Shown here one piece after another: positions 1 through 5,345 of a DNA stretch of 7,391 nucleotides. The stretch is from Candidatus Bathyarchaeota archaeon (GTDB taxonomy: Archaea > Thermoproteota > Bathyarchaeia > TCS64), in NCBI GenBank assembly GCA_030601645.1, contig JAUWBQ010000087.1, positions 1 through 7,391 on the forward strand. Reading direction: 5' to 3'. The position numbers and the translations under genes were made by a program. The stretch's first letter is position 1, and each line of letters starts with the position of its first letter. Under the pieces are notes generated by a model. It was given only the letters and a program-made list of their open reading frames with translations. It ran no database searches and was not told the origin of the DNA.

Positions 1-70
1 GCCCCGAGGCCGAGACCTTTCGCCTGACGCTGCCTTCGGCGAGTTTCCCGGTGATGAGGAGAATCTTCAG
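1..70 (-). CDS. DHPS-like (dihydropteroate synthase-related) protein, 5' end only
   Basis: Only the first 23 codons lie in the window; the gene runs off the left edge. The frame reads (L/M)KILLITGKLAEGSVRR, which resembles the N-terminus of the archaeal dihydropteroate synthase-related family (DUF6513 followed by a pterin-binding domain), whose members begin with a strand ending in TG(R/K)LAE. That family is associated with tetrahydromethanopterin synthesis. It follows beta-RFAP synthase by 27 nt on the same strand, so it is probably the next gene of the same operon. The start is odd: there is no ATG, GTG or TTG in this frame between the upstream stop (100-98) and the conserved residues. CTG at 70-68 takes the place where an ATG would be expected. 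An ATG at 90-88 lies in another frame and hits TGA after seven codons. Rare CTG initiation or a one-base sequence error in the G-rich stretch are both possible. The family call rests on a short match, so it is moderate. Confidence 0.5.
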   Translation of the reverse strand, partial: MKILLITGKLAEGSVRRKVSASG

Positions 71-97
71 GACCGCCCCACGACTCCCATGTGAAAA

Positions 98-1075
98 CTA
101 ATCCTCTACGATCGTTACGACCGCGCCTTTGTTGTCTGGCCTGGCGTAGAAGGCCTCCCCGCTCCTGCCCCCTGAGTTGAGGAAGACTTCGAGCTTCCCG
201 GCGACCTCCTTGGCCTGTTCCTCCCCCTCCACGAGGCCGTAGAAGGCCGGGCCCCACGAGCTCTGGCCGACGCCGTAGGCCCCGTTCTCCAGCAGGAAGT
301 TCACCCCGGCCTCGATGAGGGGGTGGCTGAACCTGCCTCCCTGCACATCCTCCCAGAACTCGCCGAACTTTAAGTCGATCCCCGTCATTGCCCCGCCGAA
401 GGCGGCGATGTCCTTCTCTATGATCGCGGGGATCATCTGCATCAGGACCATCCGGGATATCTCCCCTATCAGGGACTCGGGCGGGGGCTCCAGCCTCTTG
501 AAGGCGTCGTCCTCCGCGGAGCCGCTGTGGCTCTGCTCTATGCTGGGCAGGCCTATGACGAAGAGCCAGTCCTCCGGGATGTCGGATCGGAAGAGGAGCG
601 GGGGGATGCCGTTCTCAAGCTCGACTCTCCGCCCACCGTCGACGATGAAGCCGCCGTGCTTGAACGCGTAGGTCCCGATCCCCGACCTCATTGAGCGATT
701 CAGCTTGAGGGCGATCTCCTCGGGGGACAGGGCAAGCCCGTACAGCGCAGAGAGGGCCGTGCCCACGGCGAGGGCGAGCTGGGTCCCGGAGCCGAAGCCG
801 AAGTGCTCCCGGATGTCCGAGACCAGCTCCAGCTCGGCGCCACCCTCTACCCCAGATCCATCAAGAATGGTCTTTGCGAAGTCTCTGATCCTTTTCGCCT
901 GGGGTCCCTCCACCCTGATTTCGGGGGCAGCCCTGGCCCTGAGCACTATGTTTGGCCGGTCGATGGCGACGCCCACGCTACCGTGAATCCTTCCCAGGTC
1001 CCCCCGCAGGTCGATCATGCTGAAGTGGAGCCTGGAGGGGGTCTTCACTGTTACCTCTATGCCTCGTCCCTCCAT
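98..1075 (-). CDS. beta-ribofuranosylaminobenzene 5'-phosphate (beta-RFAP) synthase
   Basis: This enzyme makes beta-RFAP from 4-hydroxybenzoate (or p-aminobenzoate) and PRPP, releasing CO2 in the latter case and pyrophosphate; it is the committed step of methanopterin synthesis. The 325-residue protein has the family layout: a TPSRLHF start (residues 12-18) followed by IDL, the GHMP-type glycine-rich loop HFGFGSGTQLALAVG (91-105), the segment RSGIGTYAFKHGGF (130-143), QSHSGSAED (181-189) and GQSSWGPAFYGL near the C-terminus (270-281). Length is normal for the family. The ATG at 1075 overlaps the end of the DUF447 gene by 19 nt and has no good Shine-Dalgarno sequence. A GTG at 1048, preceded by AGAGGT (1058-1053), would give 316 residues starting just before KTPSRLHF and is a serious alternative. 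It is co-transcribed with DUF447 upstream and the DHPS-like gene downstream. Family identity is strong; activity is inferred. Confidence 0.9.
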   Translation of the reverse strand: MEGRGIEVTVKTPSRLHFSMIDLRGDLGRIHGSVGVAIDRPNIVLRARAAPEIRVEGPQAKRIRDFAKTILDGSGVEGGAELELVSDIREHFGFGSGTQLALAVGTALSALYGLALSPEEIALKLNRSMRSGIGTYAFKHGGFIVDGGRRVELENGIPPLLFRSDIPEDWLFVIGLPSIEQSHSGSAEDDAFKRLEPPPESLIGEISRMVLMQMIPAIIEKDIAAFGGAMTGIDLKFGEFWEDVQGGRFSHPLIEAGVNFLLENGAYGVGQSSWGPAFYGLVEGEEQAKEVAGKLEVFLNSGGRSGEAFYARPDNKGAVVTIVED

Positions 1076-1707
1076 TCGTCGATCAGCCGCTCCAGCTCCA
1101 CGATGACCCTGGCCTCCACGGATTCGGGCGGTGAAACCCTGTTGACCACATCTTTACACTCATTGAATCGTTTTATCAACCTTTCCACCTCCGCCGCCTT
1201 TCCTTCACCTAAGAATACCTGGATCCTTGTGGCGTGGACGACGGCCTCGATGGCCTCGGCTCTCCCTCGGCTGAAAACCTTCGGCGTGGGGCGATGAATC
1301 TCAGCCCCCGTTACCTTGCATGTGAAACAGGACCGGATCTCGGATAGATCCCGACTGTCGACGACACGGATGAAAATCGACGCGTCCGAGGGTTCGAGCC
1401 GGAGGTCTCCGTCGACGCTGGCGGTCTTGAAGCCTTCGAGTTTCTCCCTCTTGAAAGCCGCGACGAGGAACAGGGCGGGGTCGTCCGTGACGTTCACGCA
1501 CGCCCTCGGGTTTCCGACGAGGTTCCTGTACGTGGCGCTCGTGTTGAAGGGCCTTATCTCAAGGGTTTCAGGCTCTGCCCTGAGAACCCCCATGGGCGCT
1601 GCGTTCGGGGTCCCGTCGGGGTTCAAAGTGGTCACGATCGCCTCGCTCACGCTGCCCATATCGAATCCGAGCTCATCCAGCCGATGAGAGACCCCTTCCC
1701 CAGCCAT
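1057..1707 (-). CDS. DUF447 family FMN-binding-type protein
   Basis: A 216-residue member of DUF447, archaeal proteins with a split-barrel flavin-reductase-like fold, some of which bind FMN. Visible hallmarks are SEAIVTTLNPDGTPNAAPMG (21-40), the strand-turn motif typical of split-barrel flavoproteins; TYRNLVGNPRACVNVTDDP (59-77); and the C-terminal helical part with SRGRAEAIEAVVHATRI (146-162), the family's usual 'R-x-x-x-IEA-x-(I/V)HATR' stretch. The enzymatic role is unknown. DUF447 genes tend to occur in organisms with tetrahydromethanopterin, including some methylotrophic bacteria and planctomycetes. That fits its place directly upstream of, and overlapping, beta-RFAP synthase. A role in making or reducing a pterin cofactor is inference. 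The ATG at 1707 has no Shine-Dalgarno sequence but lies 28 nt from the centre of an AT-rich box, as expected for a leaderless transcript. It could therefore start the operon or be read through from the nucleotidyltransferase 55 nt upstream. Confidence 0.88.
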   Translation of the reverse strand: MAGEGVSHRLDELGFDMGSVSEAIVTTLNPDGTPNAAPMGVLRAEPETLEIRPFNTSATYRNLVGNPRACVNVTDDPALFLVAAFKREKLEGFKTASVDGDLRLEPSDASIFIRVVDSRDLSEIRSCFTCKVTGAEIHRPTPKVFSRGRAEAIEAVVHATRIQVFLGEGKAAEVERLIKRFNECKDVVNRVSPPESVEARVIVELERLIDEWRDEA

Positions 1708-1730
1708 CCGGAAACATCCATCCCCAGCGA

Positions 1731-1739
1731 TTTTTTAAA
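1731..1739 (-). promoter_or_regulatory. TATA-like box upstream of DUF447/beta-RFAP synthase
   Basis: On the minus strand the 55-bp gap after the nucleotidyltransferase gene contains GTTTAAAAAATCG (1740-1728). The centre lies about 28 nt from the ATG at 1707, the spacing at which an archaeal TATA box would start a transcript at or within a few bases of the ATG. There is no Shine-Dalgarno sequence before this ATG, in keeping with leaderless initiation. Inferred from position and composition only. Confidence 0.5.
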
Positions 1740-1762
1740 CGTCAGAGTTTCTCAACAAAAGG

Positions 1763-2785
1763 TTATCGGTCCAGAAGAGCCACGGGGACGAGGTAGTCCC
1801 CCCTGCCCCCCAGCATCACCCTGTGAACGGTCCGGTCTGCGTAATCCACCTCTTCGAGGGTACCCTTGACCTCCACCCTCTCCCCCTCCCCCACCTGCTC
1901 CGTGAACTTCCCCCTTAGACTGACAAGCTCGGAGGGCTCAGGCCAGCCGCAAGGGCCGATATACGAGCAATCGTCTATCTCGTAGGTGCAGGGTGTATAA
2001 ATGGAGAAACGGTCATCCTTCACGGTCGCCCTCATCATCACTCTCCCCAGGGGTCGAGACGAGACCTCATTCTTGAACTCATCCGGCTCTCTCACGAGCC
2101 TGACGAAGTAGTCGGTCCCATCTACTAGGCCGTGCAGGACTTTCCGGGTCTCGATGGCCCACAGCCCTTCCAAGTCTAGGCCTGTATCACCCCAACGGGA
2201 CCTGGTAACCGCTTCCACCGTCTCGGCGTCGTAGGGGTTCATCCAATCGGCGTCTTGCCTGAGGCACCTCAAGGCCTCGTAAACCTTGCGCCCGGCGTCG
2301 AAGCCGTACGCGATCAGGTCCACATCGGAGCTTAGCGTGGCTAAGCCGATTAGGACCGAACCCGAGACACCGAGGCTTTCTAGGGGCACATCATTCTGGA
2401 ATAAAGCGGAGGCAAACCTCGCGACTGTCTGCTCCAGACCTGGTGTGGGAGCTGCAAGGAGCTCCTGAAGCCTCCTCCGAGGCAAGTATATCCTGACGAT
2501 TCGATCGGGGGGTATCGACTGCAAGGCGAGGCCGTGATCCTCGATGAGGTTTACGTATTGTGGGTGGCAGTCCCTGAGGAAACGGTCGGTCTCTTCGAGG
2601 TCGTAGACCCGCCTGTATCTGCAGCCGCCTCTCTCCCTCGCTCCTTTGGGATCGGGGACGTAGCGGAGGTAGGCTATGGTCAGACCCTCCGGATGGTGGA
2701 CCCCCTTGACGGCGAAGAGGAGCCCCTCCGGGGTCTCGACGTAGTCCCCCTCCGTCGGCCCCCGGTGCCGGTTGAAGGACGCCAT
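1763..2785 (-). CDS. archaeal nucleotidyltransferase with C-terminal beta-rich domain (COG1665-like)
   Basis: A 340-residue protein in three parts. The N-terminal ~100 residues contain the stretch DYVETPEGLLFAVKG (14-28) and a run of basic and aromatic residues ending in RYVPDPKG (41-48), both typical of a group of archaeal 'predicted nucleotidyltransferases'. A polymerase-beta-type nucleotidyltransferase core follows with the GSG motif SGSVLIGLATLSSDVDL (141-157); S143 and the D154/D156 pair are the expected metal-binding signature. From about residue 245 a beta-rich segment (RATVKDDRF, then VEVKGTLEEVDYADRTVHRVML around 304-325) looks like a small OB-type barrel. The substrate is unknown. 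It heads the minus-strand set that includes beta-RFAP synthase and diverges from a CitG-like gene, so a nucleotidyl-transfer step in cofactor synthesis is possible; RNA modification is equally possible. The ATG at 2785 lies about 30 nt from CTTATAAG, indicating a near-leaderless start. Confidence 0.8.
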   Translation of the reverse strand: MASFNRHRGPTEGDYVETPEGLLFAVKGVHHPEGLTIAYLRYVPDPKGARERGGCRYRRVYDLEETDRFLRDCHPQYVNLIEDHGLALQSIPPDRIVRIYLPRRRLQELLAAPTPGLEQTVARFASALFQNDVPLESLGVSGSVLIGLATLSSDVDLIAYGFDAGRKVYEALRCLRQDADWMNPYDAETVEAVTRSRWGDTGLDLEGLWAIETRKVLHGLVDGTDYFVRLVREPDEFKNEVSSRPLGRVMMRATVKDDRFSIYTPCTYEIDDCSYIGPCGWPEPSELVSLRGKFTEQVGEGERVEVKGTLEEVDYADRTVHRVMLGGRGDYLVPVALLDR

Positions 2786-2810
2786 CTGCCTCTCATTAGT
2801 TGGTGGGGGT

Positions 2811-2818
2811 CTTATAAG
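2811..2818. promoter_or_regulatory. palindromic TATA box shared by two divergent genes
   Basis: CTTATAAG is a perfect palindrome in the 65-bp gap between the nucleotidyltransferase (minus, ATG at 2785) and the CitG-like gene (plus, ATG at 2851). Its centre is about 30 nt from the first ATG and about 36 nt from the second. With initiation 22-28 nt from the box, the leaders would be a few bases leftward and about 10 bases rightward. No second AT-rich box is present in the gap, so one element probably serves both directions. A GGAG at 2840-2843 lies 7 nt before the plus-strand ATG and might act in translation if transcription begins just before it. Confidence 0.55.
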
Positions 2819-2850
2819 CGGATTCGGGGAAATACCGCTGGAGACCGGGT

Positions 2851-3804
2851 ATGGTGCGGCGCGTGGCGGGGGATCTCGTGAGTCGTTGTGCTAGCCTGGC
2901 CGCCCTGCTGGAGGTCTCGGCATACCCCAAGCCCGGGAACGTCCACAGGACCCGGGACTTCCCGGACACCAGGTACGAGCACTTCCTCGCAGGGAGCGTG
3001 GCCCTGGGTCCGGCGATGAGCGGCCTGGCCGTGAGGGGCTTCGACGCAGCGGAGGGGAGGATCGGCTGGGAGGATATCGAGGTTGGCCGCCTTGCCCTCA
3101 TGGCGGTCAAGGACTCCCTGGCCTGGCAGGGGGGCGGGAACGTGAATCTGGGGGTCGCCCTCCTTTTCTCTCCTCTGGCGGCGGCCGGGGGCGCAGCGAT
3201 TCATGATAGCAGAGGCATCGAAGCGGCGGAGCTCCGAGATAGGCTGGGGGAGATCGTACGCCACACGACCCCCGACGATGCGATCCATGTCTACGAGGCG
3301 ATCCGGCTCGCCATGACCCCGAGGACCCTGGGGGAGGCTGGGGAACTTGATGTGCGGGACGACACCTCCCTTGAGCGTATCCGTGAAGAAGGGCTGACGC
3401 TGCTCGACGTTTTCCATCGCTGCGCTGGGCGGGACTCCATCTGCGACGAGTGGATCTCAGATTTCAGGATCACCTTCGAGGTGGGGCACCCGCACCTGAA
3501 GAGGGCTCTCGGAGAGTCCGGGGACGTCAACTCCTCGGTGGTGGACACTTTCCTCAGCATCTTGGCGAGGCAGCCGGACTCCCTGATCGCGCGGAAAGCG
3601 GGGTCCGAGAGGGCCGCGGAGGTGAGCGAGCGAGCCGGACTTATCCTGGATGAGGGGGGTTCGGGTTCGGAGCGGGGTCTGGAGATGCTGTGGGAGCTCG
3701 ACGTGGAGCTCCAGGGTGCGGGGGGCGAGCTCAACCCCGGGACGACCGCCGACCTGACTGCTGCCTCCATCTTCGTGGCCCTCCTAGAGGGCTGGAGGCC
3801 CTGA
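2851..3804 (+). CDS. CitG-like triphosphoribosyl-dephospho-CoA synthase homologue
   Basis: A 317-residue member of the CitG/MdcB family (COG1767). Classical members transfer a triphosphoribosyl group from ATP to dephospho-CoA, releasing adenine and making the prosthetic-group precursor of citrate lyase or malonate decarboxylase. All the family blocks are visible in order: EVSAYPKPGNVHR (21-33), GGGNVNLGVALLFSPLAAA (94-112), the central DDAIHVYEAI (142-151), SSVVDTFLSILARQPDSLIA (228-247) followed by RKAG, and LNPGTTADLTAA (294-305) near the C-terminus. Length is normal. No citrate lyase or malonate decarboxylase gene is in the window, and the gene sits beside H4MPT-synthesis genes, so the substrate is likely something other than dephospho-CoA (inference). 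It is transcribed divergently from the nucleotidyltransferase and its stop codon abuts the stop of RIO2. It is visibly more GC-rich than the other genes here. Family call strong, substrate unknown. Confidence 0.88.
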   Translation: MVRRVAGDLVSRCASLAALLEVSAYPKPGNVHRTRDFPDTRYEHFLAGSVALGPAMSGLAVRGFDAAEGRIGWEDIEVGRLALMAVKDSLAWQGGGNVNLGVALLFSPLAAAGGAAIHDSRGIEAAELRDRLGEIVRHTTPDDAIHVYEAIRLAMTPRTLGEAGELDVRDDTSLERIREEGLTLLDVFHRCAGRDSICDEWISDFRITFEVGHPHLKRALGESGDVNSSVVDTFLSILARQPDSLIARKAGSERAAEVSERAGLILDEGGSGSERGLEMLWELDVELQGAGGELNPGTTADLTAASIFVALLEGWRP

Positions 3805-4686
3805 TCAGGACTTCACGTAGGCGATGGCCTCCTCTAGGTCCTCCTCCAGGCGGTATTTCCTCTCGAAGTAGCGGAGGACATTGTACACATCTCTCCTGAG
3901 GAGGTCGTCCGCGTTCGGGTGCGTTGTTGTGACCGCTTGAGGCCAGTCGATGAGGAGCACGACCCCGTCCTTCTGGACGACGATGTTGTACTCGCTCAGG
4001 TCGGCGTGGATGACCCCAGCTCTAAAGGTTTTCTGGGCGTTCAGGAGGATGTCCTCGAGGAAGCCCGGGGGATCGTCGAGGGAGGCGACGTCGTTGAGGT
4101 TATAGCCGTCAATGTAGCCCATGACGATGATGTGGCGGTTTTGGTGGAGGGGCTGGGGTGTGGAGACGCCTGACTCGTGGACCCGCTGCATGATGGAGTA
4201 CTCCTTCTCAGCTGCGAGGCGGGACTGGTAGTGCCAGGGTGTGTGCCGCCTCCTCTGGATGTAGCCCCGCTTCCTCCGGGTCTCCCTGAAGCTGGTGCGG
4301 CCGAGGCGGTGGAACTTTACTGCGACCCTCTTCCCGTCGTCTGTGATGGCATCGTAGATGTCGGCCTCCTTCCCCACCCCTAGAGATTTACCGAGGGAGT
4401 TGAGGACATCGGCCTTCGCCAGGGCGTTGAGGGCGAGGACGTCGTATCCGGTGTAGTTCAAGATGTATCCGGGGTAGGGGTCGATCTGCCTGTATATCAG
4501 GTCCTTCTTGTCGAGCTCGCCGAGGCGGAACTCTGCCTCGCTCCGGGGCATCCCGGCGTACTTTTGTATCTTACCCATGGGGACGTAGCTGTAGCTGGCC
4601 ATGCCCAGCTCTATCGCCTGGAGGACCCTGAACTCCTCTGGCATGATCTCCAGTAGGAGGCCGGCGGCCCTCTCAGCGGACGACAT
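3805..4686 (-). CDS. rio2: RIO2-type serine/threonine protein kinase/ATPase
   Basis: A 293-residue archaeal RIO2. In eukaryotes and probably archaea, RIO2 acts as an ATPase in late maturation of the small ribosomal subunit. Residues 1-90 form the winged-helix domain particular to RIO2 (start LEIMPEEFRVLQAIELGM; SEAEFRLGELDKKDLI at 49-64). The kinase core follows: nucleotide loop LGVGKEADIYDA (102-113), invariant lysine K124 in VAVKFHRLGRTSF, the RIO flexible-loop region RRKRGYIQRRRHTPW (137-151), hinge MGYIDG (189-194), catalytic loop HADLSEYN (227-234, with D229 and N234) and metal-binding IDWPQ (D247). All key residues are present, so it should be active. The ATG at 4686 has no Shine-Dalgarno sequence and lies 28 nt from a TATA-like box, consistent with leaderless expression. 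It is convergent with the CitG-like gene, with no bases between the two stop codons, and appears monocistronic. Confidence 0.96.
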   Translation of the reverse strand: MSSAERAAGLLLEIMPEEFRVLQAIELGMASYSYVPMGKIQKYAGMPRSEAEFRLGELDKKDLIYRQIDPYPGYILNYTGYDVLALNALAKADVLNSLGKSLGVGKEADIYDAITDDGKRVAVKFHRLGRTSFRETRRKRGYIQRRRHTPWHYQSRLAAEKEYSIMQRVHESGVSTPQPLHQNRHIIVMGYIDGYNLNDVASLDDPPGFLEDILLNAQKTFRAGVIHADLSEYNIVVQKDGVVLLIDWPQAVTTTHPNADDLLRRDVYNVLRYFERKYRLEEDLEEAIAYVKS

Positions 4687-4892
4687 TCAATGATATCTTG
4701 TCGGTAGGCTTTCTTAACCCCTGTGGCTAAGTAAATGATCGCAGAGCACCCAGTTGTTTACTTGATCCACGGCCACGATGGTGACCTGCATTATTCCATC
4801 CAGTTGAATGAGCGATTCAGAGTGTGCTCAGAGGGCGATTGTTTCCTCGGAATTTCCCCCGTTTAACATGCGATGATTAAATCAGATCGACA
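4687..4892. other. 206-bp intergenic region between RIO2 and a hypothetical gene
   Basis: AT-richer than the genes on its left. It holds the RIO2 promoter at its left end and, next to the hypothetical gene's stop, a small inverted repeat TGATT-A-AATCA (4874-4884) of unclear meaning. No oligo-T terminator, RNA gene or convincing small gene was seen. A 25-codon minus-strand frame (4791-4714) is too short and featureless to call. Confidence 0.5.
4710..4718 (-). promoter_or_regulatory. TATA-like box upstream of RIO2
   Basis: The minus strand reads GGGTTAAGAAAGCC (4720-4707). The AT-rich core is centred about 28 nt before the RIO2 ATG (4686), so transcription would start within a few bases of the start codon. 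No ribosome-binding sequence is present. Assigned from position and composition. Confidence 0.45.
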
Positions 4893-5285
4893 TCACGAGT
4901 TTCTGCCAAATCGCTCTTGGATTCGGTCGTAGAGTAGATTGGCCAGCCTTTCGCACTTTTCTCTCTCCGTGGGGTTTTCAAATGGGGCCTCGAGGTCAGC
5001 GACATCTAGGTATGGTGTGCACTTCAAAGTTGAGGTCAGCAGGTCGTTTTCTTGGTGTGCGACCAGCTCCATCGCTATCCTGTTCCTTTGTATGTAGCCT
5101 ATGAAAAGGTTCATCATCGTGACTGTGAGCTGGGAGGTCCTTTTCGCGCTGGTCCCTATCACTCTGAAACCATCTGTCCATTCCTCCTGGTGTATGATGA
5201 TGAAACCCATCCCGCCTAGGAGTTCTATAAAGAAGACCCGTAGCTCACCAACGTCGCCATGCAGGCTGAGGTTCAGAGTAGTCAT
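4893..5285 (-). CDS. hypothetical protein, 130 residues
   Basis: I do not recognise this protein. The ATG at 5285 is preferred over an upstream in-frame ATG (5372). The extra 29 residues of the long form are low in complexity (DHNHNR), overlap the divergent amidohydrolase gene, and would leave no room for its promoter. With the shorter form a TATA-like box lies 27 nt upstream. The sequence suggests an alpha/beta fold: an opening strand TTLNLSLHG, a hydrophobic helix or strand pair LRVFFIELLGGMGFIIIH (15-32), a strand around FRVIGTSAKR, a long hydrophobic helix beginning TSQLTVTMMNLFIGYIQ, and a charged C-terminal helix EREKCERLANLLYDRIQERF. There is no signal peptide and no clear helix-turn-helix. 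GC content is about 50%, lower than the genes to the left. It is divergent from the amidohydrolase operon across a 60-bp gap, which hints at shared control. Coding status is supported by a long open frame with protein-like composition. Confidence 0.65.
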   Translation of the reverse strand: MTTLNLSLHGDVGELRVFFIELLGGMGFIIIHQEEWTDGFRVIGTSAKRTSQLTVTMMNLFIGYIQRNRIAMELVAHQENDLLTSTLKCTPYLDVADLEAPFENPTEREKCERLANLLYDRIQERFGRNS

Positions 5286-5306
5286 GCAATGTTTCGTCCG
5301 ATGCTT

Positions 5307-5316
5307 GTTAAATATA
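5307..5316. promoter_or_regulatory. TATA-like box between hypothetical gene and amidohydrolase operon
   Basis: GTTAAATATA (TATATTTAAC on the other strand) is the only strong AT box in the 60-bp gap between ATG 5285 (minus) and ATG 5346 (plus). Its centre lies 27 nt from the former and 34 nt from the latter, so it could drive a leaderless minus transcript and a plus transcript with a leader of roughly 8 nt. Neither gene has a clear Shine-Dalgarno sequence. Position-based inference. Confidence 0.5.
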
Positions 5317-5345
5317 GTAACCAGTACATAAAGTTGGGATCTATT

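Noticed and set aside
315..986. Plus-strand open frames opposite beta-RFAP synthase
   Set aside because: Antisense to a well-supported gene, with Ser/Pro/Arg-rich composition typical of reverse frames in GC-rich DNA.
2812..3770. Minus-strand open frames opposite the CitG-like gene
   Set aside because: Shadow frames; the plus-strand frame contains every conserved CitG block.
3919..4383. Plus-strand open frames opposite RIO2, rich in Asp, Glu and Val
   Set aside because: The composition is the complement of RIO2 codons; no independent motif or promoter.
4714..4791. Small minus-strand frame of 25 codons in the RIO2 upstream gap
   Set aside because: No ribosome-binding site, no recognisable motif, and it overlaps the RIO2 promoter; expected by chance.
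692..4820. Exact 12-bp repeat TGAGCGATTCAG at 692-703 and 4809-4820
   Set aside because: A repeat of this length is expected about once by chance in a window of this size; one copy is inside a coding region.
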